Assembly: GCA_963837485.1 (NCBI GenBank)
Contig: CAWINP010000027.1
Location: 186,001 to 250,000, forward strand
DNA from: Solirubrobacter sp963837485
GTDB lineage: Bacteria > Actinomycetota > Thermoleophilia > Solirubrobacterales > Solirubrobacteraceae
Direction of reading: 5' to 3'
Length of the DNA stretch: 64,000 nucleotides
Shown: positions 42,301 to 51,479 of the stretch, in pieces
Layout of the letters: each line of letters starts with the position of its first letter
Position numbering within the stretch: the stretch's first letter is position 1
Notes under the pieces: generated by a model
The model's input: the letters and a program-made list of their open reading frames with translations, nothing else
Database searches by the model: none
Told to the model about the DNA's origin: nothing
Made by a program: the position numbers and the translations under genes

Positions 42301-42567
42301 TGGGTGGCTATCCCTCGCGCGCCCCACCGCCGTCACCGAGCGGACTCGGGGTGGGGGCAGCATGCGGGAGCCGCAGACGGGGCCGCCGCGGCGCGGCGGG
42401 CGCGGGCGGCGGGGACGCGGATGCGGACGGCGTGGCTTCGGCGAGCCCCCGTCGCTGCGCACCGGCTCCTCATCGGTCCCTTGTCGCACCGCCCACCACA
42501 CGATCAGGCACGCGGCCACGATGGGCAGCTTCAGGAAGACGAAGAGATAGAGCATCGTCCAGCCCAT
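42262..42567 (-). CDS. small membrane protein with Pro/Arg-rich tail
   Basis: A 101-residue protein. One N-terminal helix (MLYLFVFLKLPIVAACLIVWWAV) is followed by EEPVRSDGG and a long basic Pro/Arg stretch (PKPRRPHPRPRRPRPPRRG). This layout is common in actinobacteria but has no known function. The last 15-17 residues are encoded by the palindromic repeat at 42241-42300 and are probably foreign. The gene lies 41 bases upstream of the PfkB gene stop side and points the same way as the ABC operon. Confidence 0.58.
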   Translation of the reverse strand: MGWTMLYLFVFLKLPIVAACLIVWWAVRQGTDEEPVRSDGGSPKPRRPHPRPRRPRPPRRGGPVCGSRMLPPPRVRSVTAVGRARDSHPRGSSRPLGDNSQ

Positions 42568-42608
42568 CCCTCGCGGATGCTACCTCCGGGGGGCCGGATG
42601 ACAAGGCG

Positions 42609-43544
42609 CTAGGTGCGCAAAGGCACAGGCGACGCGTCGAACACCGTGACGCGCTGCAGCTCGGACACGCGCTCGGTGACCTCGTCGGCGCCCAACCCCT
42701 GCATCCGCTCGGTGCCGAACGCCTCCACGTTGAACGACGCCAGCGCGGTGCCGTAGGCCATCGCGCGGCGCAGCAGCTCGTCGCTGATCTCCAGTTCGGC
42801 GTGCGCGGCGACATAGCCCATGAAGCCGCCCGCGAACGTGTCGCCGGCGCCGGTCGGATCGACGACGTCGGGCGTGGGGTAGGAGGGAAGTCCGAAGACG
42901 CCGTCGGGCGTGTACATCGCCGAGCCGTACTCGCCCTGCTTGACCACCACGACGCGCGGGCCGAGCTCCATCACCGCGCGCGCGGCGCGGACGAGGTTCG
43001 GCTCGTCGGTCAGGTCCTTGACCTCGCTGTCGTTGACGATCAGACAGTCGACCGTCCCGATCGTGCGCACCAGCGACTCGTGCGCGATGTCGATCCAGAG
43101 GTTCATCGTGTCCAGCGCCGTGAAGCGCGCGTCCGCGCACTGCTGACGGACCGCGTACTGCAGGTCGGGCTGGATGTTGGCGAGGAACAGCACGTCGGCC
43201 GCGCGCGAGGCGTCCGACAACTTCGGCTCGAAGTGCTCGAACACGTTGAGGTCGGTCTGCAGCGTGTGGCGGACGTTGACGTCGCGCTCGTAGCGCCCGG
43301 CCCAGAAGAACGTCTTGCCGCCGGCAACGTGCTCGATGTCGTCGGTGACGACGCCGCGATTGCGCAGCACGGCGTACTCGGCCTCGCCGAAGTCGTCCCC
43401 GACGGGACCGACCACGCGAGTCTCGGCGAGGAAGGAGGACGCGAGCGAGAAGTGCACGGCCGCGCCGCCGAGCAGGCGGTCGCGCTTGCCGAACTGGGTC
43501 TCGACGGCATCAAAGGCGATGGATCCGACGACGGTGAGCGACAT
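42609..43544 (-). CDS. PfkB-family sugar/nucleoside kinase
   Basis: A 311-residue ribokinase-fold kinase. The C-terminal signature is DVVDPTGAGDTFAGGFMGYVA (about 227-247), with the catalytic Asp in GAGD. The N-terminal part shows GSIAFDAVET and GGAAVHFSLASSFL, which holds the substrate. NDSEVKDLTDEPN and VVVKQGEYGS are the usual A-domain strands. The substrate could be a sugar or adenosine; the pattern GGAAVHFS is seen in proteins annotated as either. The gene is divergent from the secreted protein gene at 43649. Confidence 0.85.
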   Translation of the reverse strand: MSLTVVGSIAFDAVETQFGKRDRLLGGAAVHFSLASSFLAETRVVGPVGDDFGEAEYAVLRNRGVVTDDIEHVAGGKTFFWAGRYERDVNVRHTLQTDLNVFEHFEPKLSDASRAADVLFLANIQPDLQYAVRQQCADARFTALDTMNLWIDIAHESLVRTIGTVDCLIVNDSEVKDLTDEPNLVRAARAVMELGPRVVVVKQGEYGSAMYTPDGVFGLPSYPTPDVVDPTGAGDTFAGGFMGYVAAHAELEISDELLRRAMAYGTALASFNVEAFGTERMQGLGADEVTERVSELQRVTVFDASPVPLRT

Positions 43545-43648
43545 ACGGCGCAGGAGGGTAGCCGCACGTCGCCCTGTCGGCTCGCCGCCACCCGTTGGCG
43601 GCGCGGCTCCATATCGCCGCGGGCCGCGCTGCGGCAGTCTCGCCGACC

Positions 43649-44089
43649 GTGTGGAAACGAATCCTCCCCAGCACGGCTGCGATCGCTCTGTTCGCCTCCG
43701 CGCCGGCGCTCGCCGCCGGCCCCACCATCACCGTCACGGCGAAGGACGCGCCGCTGGCGGCCTACTACAGCGCCGAGGGCACCCTGCTCGGCTGGACGCG
43801 CGCCGGCCGCGTCTCCGTGACGTCCGCCACCGGTGACGTGACCGGCGACGGTGTCGCCGACCGCGTCACGTCCGCCGACGGCATCGTCACGGTCTATGAC
43901 CGCGGCGTCGCCGTGTACCGCTTCTCCCCCTACGGCGACCGCGCGATCATCGCCATCGCGCTGTCACGCGCGATCATCGCGATCGCCGTCGGCCCGACCG
44001 TCAAGGTCTACGACACCGCGACGCTCGCCGCCAAGGCGGCGTTCTTCCCGTTCGGCGGCGCCGGAATCGCGGGGGTGGCGATAGCCTGA
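43649..44089 (+). CDS. secreted protein with FG-GAP/VCBS-like repeat
   Basis: A 146-residue exported protein. The GTG at 43649 gives the signal peptide MWKRILPSTAAIALFASAPALA. The mature part has a calcium-loop-like DVTGDGVADRVTSADG, as in FG-GAP/VCBS repeats, then beta strands (GTVYDRGVAVYRFSPYGD-like pattern). Only one repeat is evident, so it is shorter than the usual propellers. It runs into the oxidoreductase gene, whose TTG lies 8 bases after its stop. Confidence 0.62.
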   Translation: MWKRILPSTAAIALFASAPALAAGPTITVTAKDAPLAAYYSAEGTLLGWTRAGRVSVTSATGDVTGDGVADRVTSADGIVTVYDRGVAVYRFSPYGDRAIIAIALSRAIIAIAVGPTVKVYDTATLAAKAAFFPFGGAGIAGVAIA

Positions 44090-44097
44090 CTGCGCCT

Positions 44098-45042
44098 TTG
44101 CGCGCGATCCGGATAGACCAGTGGGGCGGCCCCGACGTGCTCAAGCTCGTCGAGGACGCCCCGATGCCGGAGCCCGGCGACGGCGAGACGCTGATCCGCG
44201 TCTCCCTCGCCGGGGTCAACTACGCCGACACGCACGCACGCGAGAACGCGTACCTCGCCCGCTTCGAGCTGCCGCTGATCCCCGGCTCGGAGGTCGCGGG
44301 CACGACCGAGGACGGGACGCGCGTGGCGGCGATCGTCGCCCACGGTGGCTACGCCGAGTACGCGGTCGCGCCGGTCCCGATCCCCATTCCCGCCGGGGTG
44401 ACCGACACGCAGGCGCTCGCGCTCCTGATCCAGGGGCTGACGGCGTGGCACCTGTACAAGACCTCCGCGCGCGTCGAGCCCGGCGAGACGGTCGTCGTGC
44501 ACGCCGCGGCGGGAGGCGTCGGCTCGCTCGCCGTCCAGCTCGGCAAGGCGTTCGGCGCGCGCGTGATCGCCACCGCGTCGACACCCGAGAAGCGCGAGCT
44601 CGCGCTGGAGCTCGGCGCCGACGCCGCCGTCGACGTCAACGCCCCCGACCTCGCCGCCCGGCTGCGCGCGGCCAACGACGGCCGGCGCGTCGACGCCGTG
44701 CTCGAGATGGCGGGCGGTCGCGTCTTCGACGCGTCGCTGGACGCGCTCGCCCCGTTCGGCCGCCTCGTCGCCTACGGGATCGCGTCGCACGAGGGCAACC
44801 AGGTCGCCAGCGGCGCGCTGATGCAAGGCTCCAAGGCCGTCGTCGGGTTCTGGCTCGTACACGTGCTGGGGCGGCCGGAGCTGGTCGGCCCGCCGCTGCA
44901 GGATCTGTTCGCGCGCGTGGCTTCGGGGTCGCTGCGCGTGGTCGAGGGCGCGACCTATCCGCTCTCGCAAGCGCGCCGCGCGCACGAGGACATGCAGGCC
45001 CGCCGAACCACGGGCAAGCTCGTCCTGGACCCGCGCCGCTAA
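44098..45042 (+). CDS. NADPH:quinone oxidoreductase (zeta-crystallin family)
   Basis: A 314-residue medium-chain reductase without zinc ligands. It begins MRAIRIDQWGGPDVLKLVEDAP, with GVNYADTHARENAY near 39 and the family signature PLIPGSEVAG. The NADPH loop is VVVHAAAGGVGSLAVQLGKAFGARV (about 138-161). VLEMAGGRVFDASL and GRLVAYG follow. It reduces quinones or enals in the cytoplasm. The TTG start follows the conserved start of the family. It ends 15 bases before the helicase gene. Confidence 0.92.
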   Translation: MRAIRIDQWGGPDVLKLVEDAPMPEPGDGETLIRVSLAGVNYADTHARENAYLARFELPLIPGSEVAGTTEDGTRVAAIVAHGGYAEYAVAPVPIPIPAGVTDTQALALLIQGLTAWHLYKTSARVEPGETVVVHAAAGGVGSLAVQLGKAFGARVIATASTPEKRELALELGADAAVDVNAPDLAARLRAANDGRRVDAVLEMAGGRVFDASLDALAPFGRLVAYGIASHEGNQVASGALMQGSKAVVGFWLVHVLGRPELVGPPLQDLFARVASGSLRVVEGATYPLSQARRAHEDMQARRTTGKLVLDPRR

Positions 45043-45057
45043 CGTCCTTCACTCGAA

Positions 45058-46473
45058 ATGACGACATTTGCCGAACTCGGCCTGTCCGACCCGCTGCTGC
45101 GGGCGCTCCACGACGTCGGCTACGAGTCCCCGAGCCCGATCCAGGAGCAGACCATCCCCTCGCTGCTGGAAGGGCGCGACGTGATCGGGCAGGCGCAGAC
45201 CGGCACCGGCAAGACGGCCGCGTTCGGCCTCCCGCTGCTCCAGTCGGTCGACCCGTCCGAGCAAGAGGTCCAGGCGCTCGTGCTGACGCCGACGCGCGAG
45301 CTGTGCATCCAGGTCACGCAGGCCCTGCGCGCGTACGGCGCGCACAAGGGCATCGATCCCGTGGCGGTCTTCGGCGGCGCGCCGATCCGCACCCAGCAGG
45401 CGCAGCTGCGACAGGGCGGGCAGGTCGTGGTCGGCACCGTCGGCCGCGTGCTCGACCTGATCTCGCGCCACTCGCTGATGCTGCACGCGTGCCGCTACAT
45501 CGTGCTCGACGAGGCCGACGAGATGCTCGACCTCGGCTTCCTCGAGGACGTCGAGAAGATCCTCTCGCTCGCTCCCGGCAGCCGCCAGACATGCCTCTTC
45601 AGCGCGACGATGCCGGCCGAGATCCGCCATCTCGCGGAGCGTCACCTGTACGACCCGGTGACGATCAAGGTCAAGGCGGCGACACTGACGATCGACACCG
45701 TCGAGCAGTTCTATCTCGAGACGCGCCCGCAGGAGAAGGTCGACTCGCTGGTGCGCGTGCTCGAGGCCGAGCGGCCCAAGCAGGCGATCGTGTTCACGCG
45801 CACGAAGATCCGCTGCGAGCAGCTCTTCCGCACGCTGCGCGACAAGGGCATGAACGTCAAGGCGCTGCACGGCGACATGAGCCAGGGCGCGCGCGACGGC
45901 GTGATGATCGGCTTCAAGGGCGAGCGCACGACGATTCTGGTCGCGACCGACGTCGCCGCCCGCGGCCTGGACATCTCCACGGTCACCCACATCATCAACT
46001 TCGACGTGCCGACGTCGCCGGACGTCTATGTGCACCGCATCGGCCGCACGGGCCGCGTCGGGCGCTCCGGGCGGGCGATCACGTTCGTCGAGCCTCGCCA
46101 GCGGCGCGAGCTGGAGGCGATCGAGCGCCACGCCTCGACGCGCATCTCGCCGTGGGCCGAGGGCGCGCACGTCGCCCCGGCACAGGCGTCCGAGCCGCCC
46201 AAGCGCCACCGCAAGCCGCATGACGCGGCGATCGCCAACGGCTCGGACTACACGAAGCTGATCGCGAACGCCGGGCGCCACGAGGGCATCGAGGCGGCGG
46301 ACCTGATCGCCGCCATCACCGCCGGCGGCCTCGACGGCGAGGCCGTGCGCAACGTCCGCATCCTTGAGCGCTTCGCGCTGGTCGAGGTCCCGGCCGGCGA
46401 GGCGACACGCGTCGTCAAGAGCGTCACCGAGGTTCACGGACGCCCCGTGGCGCTGGAACCCATTCGTACCTGA
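45058..46473 (+). CDS. DEAD-box ATP-dependent RNA helicase
   Basis: A 471-residue RNA helicase. Motifs are intact: Q motif PSPIQEQTIP, AQTGTGKTA (about 44-52), PTRELCIQV, VGTVGRVLD, DEADEM, SATMP, RTKIRCEQL, VATDVAARGLDI and HRIGRTGRVGRSG. The C-terminal 80 residues (YTKLIANAGRHEGIEAADLIAAITAGGLDGEAVRNVRILERFALVEVPAGEA) are a DbpA-like RNA-binding RRM domain, which suggests ribosomal RNA or mRNA remodelling, as in DeaD/CsdA. It opens the motif VGTVGRVLD where GTPGR is usual. Confidence 0.95.
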   Translation: MTTFAELGLSDPLLRALHDVGYESPSPIQEQTIPSLLEGRDVIGQAQTGTGKTAAFGLPLLQSVDPSEQEVQALVLTPTRELCIQVTQALRAYGAHKGIDPVAVFGGAPIRTQQAQLRQGGQVVVGTVGRVLDLISRHSLMLHACRYIVLDEADEMLDLGFLEDVEKILSLAPGSRQTCLFSATMPAEIRHLAERHLYDPVTIKVKAATLTIDTVEQFYLETRPQEKVDSLVRVLEAERPKQAIVFTRTKIRCEQLFRTLRDKGMNVKALHGDMSQGARDGVMIGFKGERTTILVATDVAARGLDISTVTHIINFDVPTSPDVYVHRIGRTGRVGRSGRAITFVEPRQRRELEAIERHASTRISPWAEGAHVAPAQASEPPKRHRKPHDAAIANGSDYTKLIANAGRHEGIEAADLIAAITAGGLDGEAVRNVRILERFALVEVPAGEATRVVKSVTEVHGRPVALEPIRT

Positions 46474-46483
46474 GGAGGCTCCG

Positions 46484-46942
46484 ATGTCTGAAGCGACCAT
46501 GTCCACCAATCACGGGGACATCACGTTCGAGCTGTTCGACGACGACGCGCCGAAGACCGTCGAGAACTTCCGCAAGCTCTCGCGCGACGGGTTCTACGAC
46601 GGGCTGAGCTTCCACCGGATCATCTCCAACTTCATGATCCAGGGCGGCTGCCCGCAGGGCACCGGCACCGGCGGCCCGGGGTACACGTTCGAGGACGAGA
46701 TCAACCAGCACAAGGTCGTGCGCGGCGCTCTGGCGATGGCCAACGCCGGCCCGAACACCAACGGCTCGCAGTTCTTCATCGTCACCGTCGATCAGGCGCC
46801 GTGGCTGGACGGCAAGCACACCGTGTTCGGCAAGGTGACCGGCGGCATGGACGTGGTCGACAAGCTCGAGTCGCTCCCGACCGACGGCCGCGACCGCCCG
46901 CGCGATGACGCGCGGATCGACAAGCTCGAAGTCGGCGACTAA
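46484..46942 (+). CDS. cyclophilin-type peptidyl-prolyl isomerase
   Basis: A 152-residue cyclophilin that speeds proline isomerisation in the cytoplasm (no signal peptide). Active-site residues are visible in FHRIISNFMIQGGCPQGTGTGGPGYTFEDE (Arg near 46), MANAGPNTNGSQFFIVT and the WLDGKHTVFGKV end. TGAGGAGGC lies five bases before the ATG, a strong site. It follows the helicase gene by 10 bases. Its stop overlaps that of a decayed gene on the other strand by three bases. Confidence 0.95.
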   Translation: MSEATMSTNHGDITFELFDDDAPKTVENFRKLSRDGFYDGLSFHRIISNFMIQGGCPQGTGTGGPGYTFEDEINQHKVVRGALAMANAGPNTNGSQFFIVTVDQAPWLDGKHTVFGKVTGGMDVVDKLESLPTDGRDRPRDDARIDKLEVGD

Positions 46943-48035
46943 CCGGCGTCTAGCAGCGCCTCGGGCTTCAGCCGCCCGAACAGGGGCGGCGGGCAGCTGG
47001 TGTCGATGTCCTCGCAGCTCCAGTCGCCCCGCCGCAGCGGGCGTGGGTGGCGGCGGTAGCGCGGGCGTGACGCGAAGCCGCACCCGTAAGTGCCCCAGCG
47101 CAGGCGGCCGGCGGCGAAGGAGATCGCCGCCGTCGCCTGGCAGCGCCGTCCGGCGGCGGCCAGCGCGCAGTCGACGCGATGGGCACCGAAGCGGCGGCAC
47201 CGAAGGACGCCGTCGCCCTCGATCGAGCCGGGGTTGCCGAGAGCGGAAAACGTGATGCCGGCGGCCACGAGCCGCGCGGTCTGGTCGGGCAGGTAGCCGC
47301 GCGGGAAGATCCGCGCACGATCCGCCGCGCGGCGCCCGGCGGCGTCGGTGGCGATGACCGAGGTCGGCGGCGAGCGCGGCGCCGCCGTCGCCGCGGCGTT
47401 CGGACAGCGCCGCCGGGATGAAGCGACCCGTGCCGGCCAGCAGCGTGCGCAGGCCGCCGGGCTCGTAGCGCCAGATGCGCGCGTCGGCGCCCTCGAGCGC
47501 GCGCCCATTGTCAGCGACGAGGAATCCGCCGTCCAGGAGCACGCCGACGCCGTACGGGGTCAGTCGGTCGGCGGCGACGGTGATCGCGCCGTCCGGCGAG
47601 ACGCGGTCGACGCGGCTGGCGAAGAAGTCGGCGATCAGCACGCTCCCGTCGCGCTCGACGGCGACGTCAGCAACGAACAGCGCCACCGACGTCGCCGGCT
47701 GGCCGGTGAGGCGCGGGATCTCGCTCTCGGTCTCGCCGTTGCCGGCGATCGTGCGGATCAGGCCGTCCGGTCCGACGCGGCGGACGAGCTCGAGGCCGTC
47801 GTCGCCGATCACGAACCCGCCGCCCGGGATGGGCGCGACCGACACGATCGCCCCCAGCGCCGCCTGCGTGGCCGGCACGCCGTCGCCGCGCAGCTTGCCG
47901 CCGCCGGCGAACCGTGGTGATGACGCCGTTCGCGTCGACCATGCGCACGCCTCCGGCCCGGCCGTCGGCGATCAGGAAGCCGCCGCCGGGCAGCGCCGCG
48001 AGGCGATGGCGGGCGCGAGCACCCGCGCAGGCTAG
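46939..48035 (-). pseudogene. decayed NHL-repeat beta-propeller gene
   Basis: Remains of a protein with NHL-type repeats (LPGGGFLIADGRAGGVRMVDANGVITTV, PIPGGGFVIGDDGLELVRRVGPDGLIRTIAGNG, DVAVERDGSVLIADFFASRVDRVSPDGAITV). The reading frame changes near 47908-47913 and again near 47350-47365, and no start codon or signal peptide precedes the first repeat. The last part (RARIFPRGYLPDQTARLVAAG, then CEDIDTSCPPPLFGRLKPEALLDAG) lacks repeats but has Cys pairs. At least three frames are needed to read it. Two independent frame changes favour real decay over a single sequencing error. Confidence 0.7.
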
Positions 48036-48488
48036 GTCCTGGCCCGTGCGAGGGCGACCCTCAACTTTTCGTCGAGCTGCTCGCGGGCCTCAGGGTCCAG
48101 GTCGCCGAACAGGAGGTCCATGATCGAGCGACCCAGCGCGTCCGCGCGCTCGAGCAGCTCGCGGCCGGAATCCGGTGAGCCGCACCACCGAGCGGCGCCG
48201 GTCGGTCTCCGAGCGCGTGCGCTCGACCAGCCCGCGGCCTTCCATCTCGTCCAGGACGGGGACCACCTGGGCGGGAAGCAGACCGCAGAGTTCGGCGAGC
48301 TCGAGCTGCGACGCCGGCTGATCTGAACCAAGCACCGCGAGGATCATGTATTGCCGCCCACTGAGCCCGATTGCGGCCAGCGGGTCCTCCGCGCGCATGA
48401 GCACCTGCATGCCGAGCTTGTGCAGCAGCAGCGCCGGCCGCTCAGAGAGTCCGCGGGGCAAAGATGATTCATGGGTTGAATGATTCAT
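48032..48488 (-). pseudogene. MarR-family regulator with a one-base frameshift
   Basis: The first 115 residues encode a normal MarR winged helix: LLLHKLGMQVLMRAEDPLAAIGLSGRQYMILAVLGSD, LELAELCGLLPAQVVPVLDEMEGRGLVERTRSETDRRRSVVRLT. One extra C at 48172/48173 then shifts the frame; removing it continues as DSGRELLERADALGRSIMDLLFGDLDPEAREQLDEKL, the usual dimerisation helix, ending at 48032. In the given sequence the frame runs on instead to 48090 with an Arg-rich tail. It is divergent from an MFS pump and would be its repressor. Sequencing error is the main alternative. Confidence 0.8.
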
Positions 48489-48540
48489 GGTCCGCATGTA
48501 CTGTACCGCCTCATGACCGTTCATGCGCAGAATCATTCAC
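48464..48540. promoter_or_regulatory. operator-like repeats between marR and the MFS pump
   Basis: ATGATTCATG occurs twice (48464-48473, 48480-48489) in direct repeat 16 bases apart, and its core returns inverted as AATCATTCA (48531-48539). This region overlaps the marR start and the pump's leader. MarR repressors bind such repeats; the motif is AT-rich against its surroundings. Confidence 0.55.
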
Positions 48541-49967
48541 GGCAGCAATCATCGAAGTGGCTAGCGCTGACCGTCCTCGCGCTCGCCCAGTTCATGGTCG
48601 TCCTCGACGTGACGATCGTGAACGTCGCCCTGCCCTCGATCCAGGAGGCGCTCGGCTTCTCGGCGGACGGCCTGCAATGGGTCATCAACGCGTACACGCT
48701 CACTTTCGGCGGCCTGCTGATGCTCGGCGGGCGCATGAGCGACCTGCTCGGCCGCCGGCGCGTCTTCCTCGCCGGCATGGTGCTGTTCGCGGTCGCCTCG
48801 CTGGCCGCCGGCCTTGCCCCGTCGGCCGGCGTGCTGATCGCCGCGCGCGCCGTCCAGGGCGTCGGGGCCGCGCTGCTCTCCCCGGCCGCCCTGGCGCTTG
48901 TCACCGTCACGTTCCCGGCCGGGCGCGAGCGCAACCTGGCGCTCGGCATCTGGGGCGCGCTCGCCGGCATCGGCGGCACCCTCGGCGTCGTCGCGGGCGG
49001 CGTCCTCGTCGACTCGCTCGGGTGGGAGTGGATCTTCTTCGTCAACCTGCCGGTCGCCGCGATCGCGCTGATCGCGACCCCGCTCGTCGTCGGCGAGAGC
49101 CGCCTGGAGAAGCCCGGCGCCGGGTTCGACATGACCGGCGCGATCCTCGGCACCGCCGGTCTGTCCACGCTGGTCTTCGCCGTCATCCGCACCGCGCCGA
49201 TGGGCTGGGGCTCGGCTCAGGTACTCGGCCTGTTCGGCGTCGCCGCGATCCTGCTCGGCACGTTCCTCTACGTCGAGAGCCGCTCGGCGAACCCGCTGCT
49301 GCCCCTGCGGCTGTTCCGGGTCCGCGGGCTGGGGATCTCGGCGATCGCGCTGGCGCTCAACGGCGCCTCCTTCCTCGGCATGTTCTTCCTCACCGCGCTG
49401 TACCTGCAGGAGGTGCACGGCGACAGCGCGCTGCAGGCCGGCGTCCAGTTCGTGCCGATGGGCATCGCCGCGATCCTCTCGGCGACGATCGGCTCGCAGC
49501 TGGTGACCCGCTACGGGACGCGCGCCGCGTACCTGGTCGGCTCGGCGATCGGCGTGGTCGGACTGCTGATGCTCACCCAGGTCGGCGCGTCGGCGACCTT
49601 CGCGACCGACATCCTGCCCGGGCTCGTCGTCTTCGGCCTCGGCCTGCCGCTGGTCGGCGTCTCCAACCAGATCGCCGCGGTCGCCGAGGTGCCCCACTCC
49701 GACGCCGGCGCGGCGTCGGGAATCGTGACGACGGCGTTCCAGGTCGGCGGCGCGCTCGGGCTGGCGATCATCTCCACGGCGGCCACCTCGCGCGTCGGCG
49801 ACGCGCTCGCCCACGGGGCGACGCAGCCGCAGGCGCTGGCCGAGGGCTTCCAGCGCGGGTTGTACGTCGCCGCGGGGATCGCGCTGGCGAATCTGATCGT
49901 CGGCGCGTATCGCGCGCCGCGAATCACGCCCGACGAAGCGACCGTGGCGGAAGCGCTGGCGGGCTAG
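48513..49967 (+). CDS. MFS drug/proton antiporter (DHA2, 14 helices)
   Basis: A 484-residue efflux pump of the EmrB/QacA group. Helix 1 is WLALTVLALAQFMVVLDVTIVNVALPSI, with the DHA2 motif D1 (LDVTIVNVALP). Motif A is GGRMSDLLGRRRVF and motif C is GIWGALAGIGGTLGVVAGGVL. About 14 helices are predicted. The ATG at 48513 is preferred over 48480 because the latter lies inside the operator repeats. Control by the divergent MarR is expected, but the regulator is frameshifted here. The aldehyde dehydrogenase gene follows after 9 bases. Confidence 0.93.
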   Translation: MTVHAQNHSRQQSSKWLALTVLALAQFMVVLDVTIVNVALPSIQEALGFSADGLQWVINAYTLTFGGLLMLGGRMSDLLGRRRVFLAGMVLFAVASLAAGLAPSAGVLIAARAVQGVGAALLSPAALALVTVTFPAGRERNLALGIWGALAGIGGTLGVVAGGVLVDSLGWEWIFFVNLPVAAIALIATPLVVGESRLEKPGAGFDMTGAILGTAGLSTLVFAVIRTAPMGWGSAQVLGLFGVAAILLGTFLYVESRSANPLLPLRLFRVRGLGISAIALALNGASFLGMFFLTALYLQEVHGDSALQAGVQFVPMGIAAILSATIGSQLVTRYGTRAAYLVGSAIGVVGLLMLTQVGASATFATDILPGLVVFGLGLPLVGVSNQIAAVAEVPHSDAGAASGIVTTAFQVGGALGLAIISTAATSRVGDALAHGATQPQALAEGFQRGLYVAAGIALANLIVGAYRAPRITPDEATVAEALAG

Positions 49968-49976
49968 TCTCTCCGT

Positions 49977-51479
49977 ATGGCCATCGTCGATCAGGCACAG
50001 GCGACCATCGCGGTCGAGAACCCGGCGACCGGCGAGATCATCCGCGAGGTACCGGTGACCGGAGACGTCGCCGCGATGGTCGCGCGCGCCCGCGCCGTCC
50101 AGCCCGCGTGGGATGCGCTCGGCTTCGAGGGCCGCGGGCGGATCCTGCGCCGGGCCCGCAAGTGGCTGATCGATCATGCCGACGACGTGGTCGCGACGCT
50201 CGTCGCGGAGACCGGCAAGACCGCGGAGGACGCGAGCCTCGTCGAGCTGGCCTACGGCGCCTACGCGTTCGGGTTCTGGGCCAAGCACGCGCCGAAGTAC
50301 CTCGCCGACGAGCGCGTGCACACCGGCAACCCGCTCGTGCTCGGGCGCAAGCTCGTCACCCGCTACCGGCCGATCGGCGTCGTCGGCGTGATCGGGCCGT
50401 GGAACTACCCGCTCGTGAACTCGGTCGGCGACGCGATCCCCGCGATGGCGGCCGGCAACGCCGTCGTCGTCAAGCCGTCGGAGGTGACGCCGCTGACGTC
50501 GCTGCTGATCGAGCAGGGGCTGCGCGAGGCCGGGCTGCCCGACGGCGTCTACCAGACCGCGATCGGCGGCCCGGAGGCCGGCGAGGCGCTGATCGACGCC
50601 GTCGACATGGTCATGTTCACCGGCTCCACGCGCACCGGGCGCAAGGTGATGGAGCGGGCGGCCAAGTCGCTCACGCCGGTGTCGCTGGAGCTGGGCGGCA
50701 AGGACCCGATGATCGTGCTGGCCGACGCCGACGTCGAGCGCGCCGCCAACGCGGCCGTCTACTACTCGATGCAGAACGGCGGCCAGACCTGCATCTCGAT
50801 CGAGCGCGTCTACGTCGAGGCGCCGATCTACGACGAGTTCGTGGCCAAGGTGGCGGCCAAGGTCGCCGCGCTGCGCCAGGGCCCGCCGGCCGGGCCGGGC
50901 TCGGTCGACGTCGGCGCGATCACGTTCCCGCCCCAGCTCGACATCGTCTCCCGCCACGTGCAGCAGGCGCGCGACGCGGGCGCCCGCGTGCTGGCGGGCG
51001 GCAAGCGGCGCGAGGGCGCGGGCCGCTTCTACGAGCCGACGGTGCTCGCCGACGTCGACCACTCGATGAGCGCGATGACCGAGGAGACGTTCGGCCCGAC
51101 GCTACCGGTCATGAAGGTCGCCGACGCCGAGGAGGCGATCCGGCTGGCCAACGACTCGCCGTACGGGCTGGCGGCGTCGGTGTTCACGCGCGACACCGCG
51201 CGCGGCGAGGCGATCGCCTCGCGGATCGAGGCCGGGGCGGTGTGCGTCAACGACGCGGCTTTGAACTACCTCGCGCTCGAGCTCCCGATGGGCGGATGGA
51301 AGGACTCGGGCCTCGGCGTCCGCCACGGCGCCGCCGGCATCCGCAAGTACGCGCGCCCGCAGGCGCTGCTCGTGACCCGCTTCGCGCCCAAGCGCGAGAT
51401 CCACTACTTCCCCTACAGCGCGCGCGTCACGAAGCTGCTCGACCGCGGCGTCAAGCTGTTCTACGGACGAGGAGCCTGA
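49977..51479 (+). CDS. NAD(P)-dependent aldehyde dehydrogenase
   Basis: A 500-residue ALDH-superfamily enzyme. Catalytic residues: Asn in GPWNYPLVNSVGD (about 142), Glu in LELGGKDP (about 241) and Cys in NGGQTCISIERV (about 275). The cofactor loop is FTGSTRTGRKV. The C-terminal 40 residues (FAPKREIHYFPYSARVTKLLDRGVKLFYGR) are longer than in succinate-semialdehyde dehydrogenases and resemble coniferyl- or fatty-aldehyde forms. The ATG lies 9 bases after the pump gene, so they share a transcript. The substrate is unknown. Confidence 0.92.
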   Translation: MAIVDQAQATIAVENPATGEIIREVPVTGDVAAMVARARAVQPAWDALGFEGRGRILRRARKWLIDHADDVVATLVAETGKTAEDASLVELAYGAYAFGFWAKHAPKYLADERVHTGNPLVLGRKLVTRYRPIGVVGVIGPWNYPLVNSVGDAIPAMAAGNAVVVKPSEVTPLTSLLIEQGLREAGLPDGVYQTAIGGPEAGEALIDAVDMVMFTGSTRTGRKVMERAAKSLTPVSLELGGKDPMIVLADADVERAANAAVYYSMQNGGQTCISIERVYVEAPIYDEFVAKVAAKVAALRQGPPAGPGSVDVGAITFPPQLDIVSRHVQQARDAGARVLAGGKRREGAGRFYEPTVLADVDHSMSAMTEETFGPTLPVMKVADAEEAIRLANDSPYGLAASVFTRDTARGEAIASRIEAGAVCVNDAALNYLALELPMGGWKDSGLGVRHGAAGIRKYARPQALLVTRFAPKREIHYFPYSARVTKLLDRGVKLFYGRGA

